A program made the translations under genes and the position numbers. The notes beneath the pieces were generated by a model. The model made no database searches and was not told where the DNA came from. It saw only the letters and a list, made by a program, of their open reading frames with translations. Positions 1-9,175 of a stretch of DNA of 64,000 nucleotides are shown piece after piece; positions within the stretch are counted from its first letter, which is position 1; each line of letters begins with the position of its first letter. The stretch comes from Gracilaria gracilis (lineage: Eukaryota; Rhodophyta; Florideophyceae; Gracilariales; Gracilariaceae), in NCBI GenBank assembly GCA_030374805.1, contig JARGSG010000208.1, positions 186,001 through 250,000 of the forward strand. Reading direction: 5' to 3'.

Positions 1-804
1 GTACAGGACAACGTTAAAAGAGATAAAAGAAGGGCCCGACTTCAAACGGTCGCGGACATGCGTTGAAATTTGACGACTAGCGGATATCGAGAGCTTGTGC
101 GAAAAAGAAAGAATAGGCAAAACTAACATAGCAGTTCCTCAGAAAGGCCAAAGGCCAGCACATTCAACAGATAATCTATGTGGGTTGTACGCGCCACTCT
201 CTGTCCGCCCGTGCGCAGTTTCATCACAGGAATAAGTTTGGTGCGATCTCTAGTAGATGACTATTGTTTGGACGCACTGTGCTTCGGCATGGTTGCTAAA
301 CACATTCCGAGCAGAAGTTGAGCCTCGGAGAAGGGGGTGTCGTGCGGTGTTTGTTGTTTTCCACGCTTCACATTGTGGAGATTGATGGAAGGCTATGATG
401 CGCTTGTATAGATGGAGACATCTAGCTAGATACAGGCTTGCCTTGAAAGGTTGGCAGCATGATCGGGAGCAATCGTGGTCGAGACGGAGGGCCGACCGTT
501 TTGTCGGTTTGACGCGGCGATGGCAAAACCGATGAAGCTGCGCTGTGGGCGGTGTGCACCTGTTCACGTGTCGTACGTGTAAATTGCGGTGCTGCTTCTG
601 ATCAGTGATCGTTTCCGCACCGAGAAGATCATGCATGATGGAGAGATCAAATCTGAAACGAACACGTTGCGCGCGCGGTGGCAAGCACGCGCAACCAACG
701 CGCCGCTGCGAGCCAAAGCGTGCGCACCGTGCCGCTCCCCCTCGTGCCGCCAACGGGTCCTCATCCTGCTCACAAGCCGCCCGCTTTTTGCCGCAACCTT
801 TCTC
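1..804. other. Upstream flank of first gene
   Basis: No gene could be supported here. The frame of the first gene is open back to about 589, but that extension is basic and Cys/Arg-rich and looks like GC-driven open frame, so it is treated as leader or promoter. The first 200 bases could be the tail of a gene outside the window. Confidence 0.4.
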
Positions 805-1845
805 ATGATGGCGTCCTCCTCCGCAGACTTCGTGCTGGACGAAGGTCTTGACGAAGACGAAGACGTGCTTGTTTTTCAGTCCGGTCATCACTATACCGCC
901 CCCGAATCAAGCACCACAAGCTCCCAACATCAGGCCGACCGCACAATTCCCGAACCTCAGGGGCAACCATCCTCGTCCACGCACATTGACCCGAACACTC
1001 CTGCCTCACTTTCCTCACCTGCTGTTATCATTGACGGCCTACCAATCTCATCGTCCCGCGCCGATCTTGACGCCTTTCTTGACTCAGCGCCCATCACAAA
1101 TGTACGTCTACGCCGCTTAGAGAAGGATGGTCTGTTACGAGTTCGCGTCCAGTTTGCAGACTCCATCGCCGCTACTAAAGTTCTAAGCCAAGACGGTGCA
1201 GACTTTCGAGGTTCCGTTATTGCTGTCAAAGTTGCAACTGATGAGCGATGGGAGGCAAGTAATGCCGAACAAACATCACGTCGCATGCAACAGCCACAAA
1301 CGAAAATCATCCCGGATGCGAAACAAGTGCAGACTGGCTTCTGGAATGCTTTCGCTGCCGCGAAGAATGTTGCGGAGCGACTTGAAAAAGGCGCCAGGCA
1401 TCTTAGTGAAGATCTGGAGCGTCGACTGCAAGTGAGTGAAAAGGTCGAACAAACGAAGACAGCGATTGTAAATATTGATCAGCAGTATGGAGTTAGTAAA
1501 ACGGTCAGCGATGTTGCCAAGAAGGGTAGAGAAGCAGCTGAGGATGTTGACAAAACTTATGGCATTTCGAACGGTGTAACTAAGGTTGCTAGCAACGTCA
1601 GTGGTGCAGCCGGTGTTGTTGCAAGGGAGGTGGATGAAAGTTTTCGAGTAAGTGATAGGGCTCGAAATGTGTTCAATGACGCTATCAAGAATGATACTGT
1701 TGGTAATGTTGCCAAGGGTGTGGTTGGTGCTTTGGATGGTGATACACCCACAACCAAGAAGAGAACACAACCTACGGCAGACGAAAAAGAAGAGCTTCCT
1801 TCCAGCGAACAGTCGAACAGTACTAACTTCGAAGTTGGTGGTTAG
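805..1845 (+). CDS. RRM-domain protein resembling plant BPA1 (binding partner of ACD11)
   Basis: A single-exon protein of about 346 residues. Near residues 72-145 lies an RNA-recognition-motif fold: a beta strand with VIIDGLP, then an acidic helix, a strand with LLRVRVQFAD, and a final strand with VIAVKVATD. The C-terminal half is helical. It carries about four degenerate units of roughly 26 residues with a D-x2-[YF]-x-[VI]-S core (QVSEK, YGVSK, YGISN, FRVSD). Plant BPA1-like proteins have the same order, an RRM followed by a helical region with VSEKT-type motifs, and act in membrane trafficking, lipid-transfer-partner binding or defence signalling. The function here is inferred from that resemblance. 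Start: ATG at 805 (a second ATG follows at 808). Acidic residues follow at once. A generic RRM protein remains possible. Confidence 0.72.
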   Translation: MMASSSADFVLDEGLDEDEDVLVFQSGHHYTAPESSTTSSQHQADRTIPEPQGQPSSSTHIDPNTPASLSSPAVIIDGLPISSSRADLDAFLDSAPITNVRLRRLEKDGLLRVRVQFADSIAATKVLSQDGADFRGSVIAVKVATDERWEASNAEQTSRRMQQPQTKIIPDAKQVQTGFWNAFAAAKNVAERLEKGARHLSEDLERRLQVSEKVEQTKTAIVNIDQQYGVSKTVSDVAKKGREAAEDVDKTYGISNGVTKVASNVSGAAGVVAREVDESFRVSDRARNVFNDAIKNDTVGNVAKGVVGALDGDTPTTKKRTQPTADEKEELPSSEQSNSTNFEVGG

Positions 1846-3129
1846 CGTAAGTGTGGGCGAATAATTTCTTGGGTTGTATTATGTCCTTGTTCTTCTACGG
1901 CTCGTCCACACTTTGTTCCATTCATATATACTCGTGTAGTTTTGGATTTATGAACTGTACAGATAAGGATAATTGTGAAACTGCGATTGTACCACTACAC
2001 ACGACTGCAACACAAGCGGGGATAAAGAGAGTATAATAGAGTTTCTGCTTGAGAGCGTTTGATACTGGATTGTCTTGATCACGGTCGGCCTTGGCTCACT
2101 TGCATCAACCACGTCAAATGTCTTGAAGCTGCCTACAAACCAAACTTCATCGCCAAGCACATTGTTTGTGGATGCAGATCAACTTTTTTCTCTAGAAAAA
2201 GACTCCTCATTCAACAGAATAGATACCAGAATGGTTACCCCTCGTATTCCGAATACGTGTTCCGAATATGTTCGGGATACGTGCGTTTGAGTATGTTTGC
2301 GTGCTTTTGAGATTGACAAATGATGCCAGACAAAATACCAAGTGTTGGCTTGTGACGTACTACCACGATCTTCAAATAAACTGCTTGTGGGTTGTTTGAA
2401 CGATTCGAGATGGAGCATCAGCGTGGCTTCCAGCTCTTGCCCATTCGCACAGTATTCCATTCATGGTGGCTATCATTTTCCGATTTGTGAATGCGTAAGG
2501 GCACAAACGAGAATCATCTCCGGAAGATGAGAAAGGCGTTGCTGATCGGAAGGGGTTTTCAGTTCAGACGGTGAAGCTCGTCCCGACTTTGATCTCGCGA
2601 CGATTCTCTTGTCGTCTTCTTGGGGATGGCAAATCCACGTAGGTTGCTTGGCGTTTTGGCGTCACGTTTCAAAACCTCGAATTCTTGACCCGGAGAACAC
2701 AAGAACTTGCAATCAAATGCCACTGTTTGCGTTCATAAGATGCCACTGTATGTTAAGAGTCTTGACTCAAGAACATCTTACGTCCTGTCTCGAGCACCAT
2801 AGATCACACCTTGGCGACCCGATTTGAAGGCTGGTGACGAGCCGCTTGCTGATCGCAAGAAACACAACTCTTTATAAGTGACCGGTTCTATATTAACATC
2901 TGACAAAGATTCGTTTGCATTACTTTTATACCAGCGAGACTCAGTCTTCTAATAGCACTTTGGACTGCTTGTTCCTCCCTGGCTGTTAATCTCTCACCCT
3001 AAGTTTGACTTGGCATTACACACCATTTGTGTGACTTTGAGGCTCGTTACTAATTGGAAGTAGTAACAGCATGTATGGTCCATATGAACGTTATGAGACG
3101 ATATTGCCATTACTCCCGGGTTTCCCGGT
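1846..3129. other. Intergenic region
   Basis: About 1.3 kb without a supported gene. It holds a 15-base palindrome at 2243-2257 inside a cluster of TTCCGAATA-like repeats (2243-2282), and a TATA-like box at 2871-2878 that could serve the downstream zinc-finger gene. Short open frames here have no recognisable content. Confidence 0.5.
2871..2878 (+). promoter_or_regulatory. Possible TATA box (TTTATAAG)
   Basis: TTTATAAG lies about 200 bases before the first ATG (3071) and about 260 before the open frame of the C2H2 gene. Position and sequence fit a core promoter, but nothing else confirms it. Confidence 0.35.
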
Positions 3130-4401
3130 GTGTACCCTAGTGTTGTCATCACTTCTGAGTCACCAGCATCTAGGCATGCGACAACCCGTAGGACTTCTGA
3201 GAAGGCCAACACGGGGCAAGTGAAAGAAAAGGTGGCCTCAGAGTATGGCAATGGGATCAGTAACGGAGGATCGTGCTGCGCAGAGCACGATCCCGTCGCT
3301 GAGTCTGGTGCCAGAGTTGGTGAAGGACGTGTGCATGGGCCTGATTCCTTCAAGACAGGGTTGGAGATCGTCGAACGATTTGAGGAGGTAACGAAAGTGG
3401 AGAAGGTATATGCCGGGGATGAGGTCGGAAATGTCGGCGCGTGTGTTGCGGGGGGTGAGAGGACAAGCGATGGGCCGTTTGACCCCTCAAGTCTACCAGA
3501 TGAAGACTATCTGGACATGATGTTTATTCCTCTGAGCAACGAGGATCGCACTAGATTGTCCGAAAAGAAGACACTAGCAAGTCTGTTTCACGAGCTATTA
3601 CCTGAGCTCCAAGCAAACGAAACCGAAGGACCAGAACCTCGGGATTGTGGTGAGTTTGAGAGACGTACCGAACCGGTCCCCACGACTGTTTTAGGTGATG
3701 ACTACCTGGATCAAATGTTCGCACCTCTTCCCTCTGAGGACAAGATAAGGCTGTCGTCAAACCAGACGCAGGAGAGCTTGCTTGAGGAGCTTCTGGGTAA
3801 CGATTATGCTGTCGGAGGCCCTCGCGCTTGTGAAGGAAGACTGAAAGAAGATGTTCACCCGAAGTCTCAGATTGGAAATGCTGACACCATGGAACAGCAT
3901 GGACCAATGCCAAGCACACAGGTTCCCACCTCGATGACAGACCCTCTGGTTTCAAGCCCGCGTCAAGTTGGAGTAACCCACAACCAGAATGTCCTTGAGG
4001 GAAGCCCATCTGCATCATGGACTCAAGATGGAAAACGCCAAGATGGAAATCTTAATCCAGCGAAGACTGGAAAACGTAAGACGTCGTCTAGGGAGAAAGA
4101 TGCGGTACGTGCACAAGAAGGGGAGCAACCACGGCAGCGGAAGAGGCGACGAACGCGGATTAGAGACATGAACCCCGGTGATTTGCATCTCTGCCAATAT
4201 GAAGGTTGTGGGAGACGATTTGTCAGGCATTATAACCTTGTGGTACATCAAAGGGCGCACCGCGATGAACATCCGTTCAGGTGCGATGCACCTGGCTGTG
4301 GCAAACCGTTCATGTGGCACTCAAGCTTAGTACGCCATCTCCGCGTTCACAAGTCTCGTCCTTTACGCGGACATCAACGATCCAACAGTGGGTTGAAGTA
4401 A
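3130..4401 (+). CDS. C2H2 zinc-finger protein, two fingers; 5' end unresolved
   Basis: The frame is open for 423 codons and ends in two adjacent TFIIIA-type fingers. One begins LCQYEGCGRRF and the other FRCDAPGCGKPF, both with C-x4-C spacing and His-x3-His ends, so a DNA-binding transcription factor is likely. A basic stretch (KRRRTRIR) precedes them and could be a nuclear signal. The N-terminal half is acidic and contains a duplicated block of about 35 residues (near 3500-3610 and 3695-3805) built on DYLDxMFxPLxxED, a candidate activation or docking motif. The start is a problem. The frame opens after a stop at 3094 with no ATG before residue 130, inside the first duplicate. A 5' exon joined through an acceptor such as the AG at 3139-3140, or a non-ATG start, is probable. 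Confidence 0.75.
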   Translation: MYPSVVITSESPASRHATTRRTSEKANTGQVKEKVASEYGNGISNGGSCCAEHDPVAESGARVGEGRVHGPDSFKTGLEIVERFEEVTKVEKVYAGDEVGNVGACVAGGERTSDGPFDPSSLPDEDYLDMMFIPLSNEDRTRLSEKKTLASLFHELLPELQANETEGPEPRDCGEFERRTEPVPTTVLGDDYLDQMFAPLPSEDKIRLSSNQTQESLLEELLGNDYAVGGPRACEGRLKEDVHPKSQIGNADTMEQHGPMPSTQVPTSMTDPLVSSPRQVGVTHNQNVLEGSPSASWTQDGKRQDGNLNPAKTGKRKTSSREKDAVRAQEGEQPRQRKRRRTRIRDMNPGDLHLCQYEGCGRRFVRHYNLVVHQRAHRDEHPFRCDAPGCGKPFMWHSSLVRHLRVHKSRPLRGHQRSNSGLK

Positions 4402-5275
4402 AACTGACTCTTGAGAAAGTCTTCTCTTGCTGAAAATCCTTTTTTGAGTATGTACCCGGGCCAGATTCCCTATCGCCGATAGCAGCTCCGAAACGTGGAA
4501 GTCACCCATCCCAAGGAGCCATGGAAAAGTATTTCCGCAGATGGGTGCCGAGGTTTCATTCGTGACTGTATGCAACCCGACTAGGTCCATGAACGGAACA
4601 GCCGTCCGTACTATGATGATGATGATGATCCGGTTTGTTCCAAGATAAAAGAAGGAAGGCTATCGATCATCATCAATCAAAGACATTCGCAGGCATTAAG
4701 CCTAGCAGCCTCTTATTCGGAGGAAGGATTGCTAATAACACCTTGTAGTGCCGTTGTCCCCGAGGTTCATTCAGAATCGTCGAACATGCCTTCGTGCTCT
4801 GAATAGGTAGCCCTTTAACCATCTTCTGCTTCCCCTACCATAAGTATTCCCAAGAATATGAAACTCAAATTGTATAGTGTGACATTAGAGATGGCTTGTA
4901 ACGAACATCGTCGGCCCACCACCGAGAAACTTCGTTCTGCCACGAACTTTTGGCGAAAACTTGGCCTACTCCGTCCGTTTACCTTGTAAACGCTAGGGCG
5001 TGGGTGCTGGCAACGTTTTTACTAAAAACGTGCTTTTATTAAAAAGGCCACGGATCATGCTACAGAGATCTCGTTCCCAATTGGGGTGATTCTGCATGCA
5101 GCTCCACACCTGAACTCGATAGAGCATGAGAGAGGTCCTTATCGATCCCAGACGACGTCATCTCCGCACAACAAAAAGGGACAGCAGATCCTTTGGTCCA
5201 TTTTCGACTGCCCTAGTGGCTTATTTCATCACAGCGAAGAGAGCAGAACACGCTGCACGCCAAACTCAAAACACG
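4402..5275. other. Intergenic region
   Basis: About 870 bases with no supported gene. It contains a short (ATG)n microsatellite at about 4613-4628 and AT-rich stretches. The frame of the next gene is open back to 5126, but the preferred start is 5276. Confidence 0.45.
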
Positions 5276-7408
5276 ATGTCGCTCCATGCGTTCACACCGT
5301 GTATACCGCTCAACAAAAGAAGAAATACAAACCCTGTTACGACCGTGACCAGATGCATTCCGCAGATGACAAATTCTCGAAATCCTCGTCGAAGGCGACC
5401 TAGCAAACGGCCGCAAGACCTTTTCAATTTCTTCGATGAAGAAGAGATGAAGACAAGCAGGAGCCGCAACAATCGTACCCGTCGACCTCGTCGGAAACAC
5501 AACGCAGATGCCATAGAGGCGAATGAACTTGATGATGTTGTTGATGCTGTCGCAGATGACGCTGTGGATGACGGATTTTTCTCTCGGTACAAGAAAGATG
5601 CTGAAAACGGTCGCATATTCGACGTATCTGACTTGGATGCTGAAGCGAAGGAAGAGTTCAAATCTAGCAGTGCCGACCACCAAACTGCCGCTCGTGCTTT
5701 TGACGCAGTTGACAAGCTGTTCGGTAACCTCAATGCAAAAAAGGGAGATAAGGCTTCTGGGTCCGCCATGTCAGACGAGCGCATTGACAAAAGTTCGTGG
5801 CTTAATGATATAAAAGCCCGTGCTGCAACATCCGGAGAACCTGAAAGGGCTAATGCGGTCGACGTTCAAGCTTTTGACGACTCAAGCATTCTTAAAGCAG
5901 TTGCTGATGAGAGCGACTTTTCTGAAGCCAAAGTAACGCCAGATCCCGACGAAAAGGGGTCATTTAGTGACGTTGGCCAACAAGAAAGCTTCCCTCAAAC
6001 TACTCGCGACAAGAGCTCTGAAAAGAAAGAATCGCGCTCATCTACAGCATCGTCATTTGAAAGGTTTATGAGCTTTGCACGAAAAGGTCCGGCACCAGTT
6101 CAAGTTATAGAATCGAAGGAACGAGACCCCCGGAGAGAGAAGACCAACAGAGAAGACTTCCGACGGCGGTCACGATCGTCATCTCTGTCGAACCTCTTGA
6201 GCACTAATCGTCCTTCTGATCGGTACTCCAAAGCCACATACGAACCTGCAGATGACATTATGGCAGCGGAAATTGAAGTTGGAAATGCCTCGTCAGGAAA
6301 GCGAAATGGAAGGAGACAGCAGTTCTCTGCGGTGCGTCGAGTAGGTGGAAAAACTCGGCGCATATTAAAACCTCCACGAGAATGGGAACCGATTATCTCG
6401 GATGACGTTAGGAATGTCCGATCTGATAGTCGTGGAATGGGTGGTCGAGCACGGCCTTCTCACTTGCGAAATGCAGTTGCGAACTGTACATCCTGCCGTG
6501 GTTCTGGAATGGAGACATGTGCGCTGTGTATAGGCTCCGGGTGGGTTGCGCCTATGAAAGAATTTGCTCTGCTAGATGGACAAGAACGAAAAGCATTATG
6601 TGAAGAGTTTTGGAGCACACCTGGTCTTGTGATTGATTCACAAGGAAATGCTCAATGTATACGATGTAATGGTATAGGGAAACAGTTTTGCCCAACTTGC
6701 AAAGGAAGTGGATCAGCTTTGGAAACAGGATTCAATTATAATGATCGGTATGAAGTGTTTGACAATTTTCCGAATGTTAGAGATGAAGCTGTGGTTGAAA
6801 ATGACTACGATGAGGATGACTATGACGATGACGATGAAGACGAAGTTGAAGACGACTTTGAATCATTTCAACTTTATCAGGGTTCTGTGGACTCGTTTGA
6901 TCTTTCTACTGGTAAGGGGCGGAACGACGATTCGGAAGATAAACTGGAAGATGATGAGGTTGTGCTTGGGGTGGGTGATGATGACGACGAAGTGTTGTCT
7001 GTGGAAGATGAGGACGCGGATGACATGAATGTAGAGCAAGGTGACGATGATATGGATGAAGTAGAGGAGGAAAGTGAGGAGCTGCTGGCAACTTTGACTT
7101 CAATGGATCTGAGGGACCAGAAACGAAGCGATGGGATTAGTGGTGTGTTTTCACCTCTAGAAAAAGATGGCGAGCTTTTGGAGGATGAGGAGGACGAAGA
7201 GGATTTGGACTTCGAGGTTGAGGACGATGAGTTTGAGGAAGAAAACGAGGACAGTGAGGAGTTGTTCGATCTTGAACTGGATGACTTTGCAGATGGGGTT
7301 GATGACGTGAGTGCGGACAGCACTGATGACGGAGAATACGCGTTTGATGAGGATGAGGATGAAGATGAGGATGAGGACGAAGATGGGGCGGAGGAAGAGG
7401 TAGCATGA
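5276..7408 (+). CDS. DnaJ-type zinc-finger protein with very acidic C-terminus, probably plastid-targeted
   Basis: From the ATG at 5276 the product has 710 residues. It starts with a basic, Ser/Thr-rich, acid-poor leader (MSLHAFTPCIPLNKRR) typical of organelle transit peptides. A long charged disordered region follows. Residues of about 304-381 hold four CxxCxGxG motifs (CTSCRGSG, CALCIGSG, CIRCNGIG, CPTCKGSG), the complete zinc-binding set of DnaJ proteins. No J domain or HPD motif is visible, so this belongs with J-less zinc-finger chaperone-like proteins such as plastid BSD2 relatives, which bind unfolded clients. The last 190 residues are mostly Asp and Glu in low-complexity runs. An in-frame ATG at 5126 would add 50 residues and is less likely. 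It converges on the next gene with a 78-base gap. Confidence 0.72.
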   Translation: MSLHAFTPCIPLNKRRNTNPVTTVTRCIPQMTNSRNPRRRRPSKRPQDLFNFFDEEEMKTSRSRNNRTRRPRRKHNADAIEANELDDVVDAVADDAVDDGFFSRYKKDAENGRIFDVSDLDAEAKEEFKSSSADHQTAARAFDAVDKLFGNLNAKKGDKASGSAMSDERIDKSSWLNDIKARAATSGEPERANAVDVQAFDDSSILKAVADESDFSEAKVTPDPDEKGSFSDVGQQESFPQTTRDKSSEKKESRSSTASSFERFMSFARKGPAPVQVIESKERDPRREKTNREDFRRRSRSSSLSNLLSTNRPSDRYSKATYEPADDIMAAEIEVGNASSGKRNGRRQQFSAVRRVGGKTRRILKPPREWEPIISDDVRNVRSDSRGMGGRARPSHLRNAVANCTSCRGSGMETCALCIGSGWVAPMKEFALLDGQERKALCEEFWSTPGLVIDSQGNAQCIRCNGIGKQFCPTCKGSGSALETGFNYNDRYEVFDNFPNVRDEAVVENDYDEDDYDDDDEDEVEDDFESFQLYQGSVDSFDLSTGKGRNDDSEDKLEDDEVVLGVGDDDDEVLSVEDEDADDMNVEQGDDDMDEVEEESEELLATLTSMDLRDQKRSDGISGVFSPLEKDGELLEDEEDEEDLDFEVEDDEFEEENEDSEELFDLELDDFADGVDDVSADSTDDGEYAFDEDEDEDEDEDEDGAEEEVA

Positions 7409-7486
7409 GCGATGACAGGCGTTTGTTTTGTTTTTTCTTTTTAGTGGGTTGTAGTATCTAGTGGAAGAAGCTAACTTGTTTGGAAA

Positions 7487-7927
7487 TCAAAGACCAGCAA
7501 CCTCACGACTTTGTTGCAAGGTCATTCCCATGCGTTCATCGATCTCGGCAACGGTCCATTCAACAAACTCGTTGATGATCTTGCGGGAAAACACAAGAAG
7601 AATGTTGTGCTCGATGTTCTCGGGCACAAGAGCGACGTCCAACTTGCCGTTGAGTTGGGCGGCGAGTGGTTGAACCAGCTGTTGTTGCAAAATGGCTGAG
7701 ATTTGTTGACGACGTTCTTCGATGGGAATGCCCTCGGTGAGGGCGATTTTGATGCAGTCGACGTACGGAGACGGGCAGATTTGACGCAGAGAGGGCTCGA
7801 TGTGCGGGTTGAGCGTCTCGATGATGGTGTCGATTATCTTGGACTCGGTGGACTCGCGCAGAAATGGAATGTCAGTCTCGGCGTTGACGCGGTTCTTGAT
7901 GACCTCCTTCTGATTGTCGGACAGCAT
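7487..7927 (-). CDS. Small helical protein, unknown function
   Basis: A 146-residue protein from the ATG at 7925-7927 (MLSDNQKEVIKNRVN). The frame continues upstream for 60 codons, but that part looks like leader sequence. The product is predicted mainly helical, with alternating hydrophobic and charged residues throughout, no signal peptide, no membrane segment and no cysteine motif. Segments such as ESKIIDTIIETLNPHIEPSLRQI suggest an amphipathic helical bundle. I do not recognise the family. It is tail-to-tail with the DnaJ-zinc-finger gene and head-to-head with the gene at 8225, sharing a 297-base divergent promoter that contains a 10-base palindrome (GTACGCGTAC, near 8053). Confidence 0.62.
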   Translation of the reverse strand: MLSDNQKEVIKNRVNAETDIPFLRESTESKIIDTIIETLNPHIEPSLRQICPSPYVDCIKIALTEGIPIEERRQQISAILQQQLVQPLAAQLNGKLDVALVPENIEHNILLVFSRKIINEFVEWTVAEIDERMGMTLQQSREVAGL

Positions 7928-8224
7928 GATGAGGTGTTGGCGCGGCGATGAGGAGCAGCGCTGACAGCGGTGGAGGGAAGGGGGGCCGATGTGGAAGGCA
8001 TTCCTCAGCAGTTGTGGGGAATGCGATGTGATCGGTGGGATCACAAGGTGATGGTACGCGTACGACACGTATGACGCAACGCGTACAGAATAAAAGCTGA
8101 AACGCAACGAGGGGGCGCGTCAGTGCGAGTGGAACGAAAAGCGCGCGCATACGCAAGACAAGGTGTGTGAGCAACTGGCCACGGTGTAGAAACGGGAGCG
8201 CTATCATAGGTATCTACTCTTACC
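7928..8224. promoter_or_regulatory. Divergent promoter region
   Basis: The 297 bases between two oppositely oriented starts must carry both promoters. A 10-base perfect palindrome and ACACGTATGACGCAACGCG-like CpG-rich sequence lie near 8053-8090. No TATA box was seen. Confidence 0.4.
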
Positions 8225-8752
8225 ATGGACAAGAAGACCGAAGACGAGATGGAACGTCGACTACGAGAAACATTCGACAAGCGAGTCCCAGAAGGATGGT
8301 TCGACTGGCGCGGGCTACAAACAAACGGCAGCTTCTTCGAACAAAGCTCGGCGCCAAGCTCGCCGTTCAACTGCCTGTTCGTGGACGAGACACAGAAGCA
8401 AAACTGTGTGGAGCACCTGTGCACGCCACGCGCAGCGCGCGAGAAGAACGAATCATCGCACACAAACGGCAACAAGCAAGCGGCCGAAAGCGGCGCAGCG
8501 CAGAGCGAGTCGCCAAAGGCTAACAAAAGCGACGACGAAGACGTGGAAGGCGCGGAAGAGGAGGACGACGAAGAAGCAGACGAATCAGAATCCGAGGACA
8601 GCGACGACAACAGCGACGGGCTACAAGCCGATTTTCGACAAAAAGTTCTCAACAACCGCCGTCACCGCCAGCTGCAGCTGCTGCGACAAGCCACCACCGA
8701 GCGCAGCGCCAGCGAAGCGTCGGCGCCAGCGTCGCCAAACGCGCAGCCGTGA
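8225..8752 (+). CDS. Acidic low-complexity protein, unknown function
   Basis: A 175-residue product with a good start context (taccATGG). The first 60 residues look folded, including VPEGWFDWRGLQTNGSFF and FNCLFVDETQKQNC. They are followed by a Glu/Asp/Ser-rich disordered stretch and a short basic helix (FRQKVLNNRRHRQLQLLRQ). No family was recognised and no targeting signal is visible. The acidic-then-basic arrangement is common in nuclear and nucleolar proteins, but that is only a suggestion. The stop codon overlaps the first of three ATTGG boxes leading into the kinase gene. Confidence 0.6.
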   Translation: MDKKTEDEMERRLRETFDKRVPEGWFDWRGLQTNGSFFEQSSAPSSPFNCLFVDETQKQNCVEHLCTPRAAREKNESSHTNGNKQAAESGAAQSESPKANKSDDEDVEGAEEEDDEEADESESEDSDDNSDGLQADFRQKVLNNRRHRQLQLLRQATTERSASEASAPASPNAQP

Positions 8753-8874
8753 TTGGGCGTTGCGCGCGCGCACGTGCGCGTGCACGCGCTTCGAAAATGG
8801 CGCGCTTCCATTGGCCGTGGCGCACACGCCGCGCACGGCCACCACGCCGCCGAAATATGGCCGGCGCTGATTGG
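8752..8874. promoter_or_regulatory. Three inverted CCAAT boxes, two within a 60-base repeated module
   Basis: ATTGG occurs at 8752-8756, 8810-8814 and 8870-8874. The second and third are exactly 60 bases apart, and each lies 9 bases after a matching CGAAA(T)ATGG element ending at 8800 and 8860. This arrangement upstream of the kinase gene looks like a duplicated promoter module able to bind NF-Y-type factors. Binding is inferred. Confidence 0.45.
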
Positions 8875-9175
8875 ACCGTGCCCGCGCGCCACGCCATCGC
8901 ACGCGCGCGGAGCATCGGGAAAGCCATTCCGACGACGCGCGCGTGTGCGCGGGACTCGTATGCCATGCCATGCTGTACCAAGGGTAGTAGCGAAGCGTGC
9001 CATCATGGTGCGTTTTCTAGCTGCCGAGCGCGCCTCTCTCCGTCGTCGTTCGCTTACTTAATGTGCTCCCAGTCTGCTCTCTTCGTCATGCTGCCTTCCT
9101 CTTCACATCGTCAACAGACGCACTATCCAACACTACTACTCGTCTCGCACTCAACTGCTATCACTTAACGCTATC

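Noticed and set aside
589..804. N-terminal extension of the RRM protein by 72 codons
   Set aside because: The sequence begins at a non-ATG codon and is unlike the acidic N-terminus that follows; ATG at 805 gives a normal protein.
250..891. 213-codon minus-strand frame
   Set aside because: It overlaps the start of the RRM gene and has a composition typical of a reverse-frame shadow.
6877..7323. 148-codon Ser-rich minus frame opposite the acidic tail
   Set aside because: Poly-Ser is simply the reverse reading of GAA/GAT/GAG repeats.
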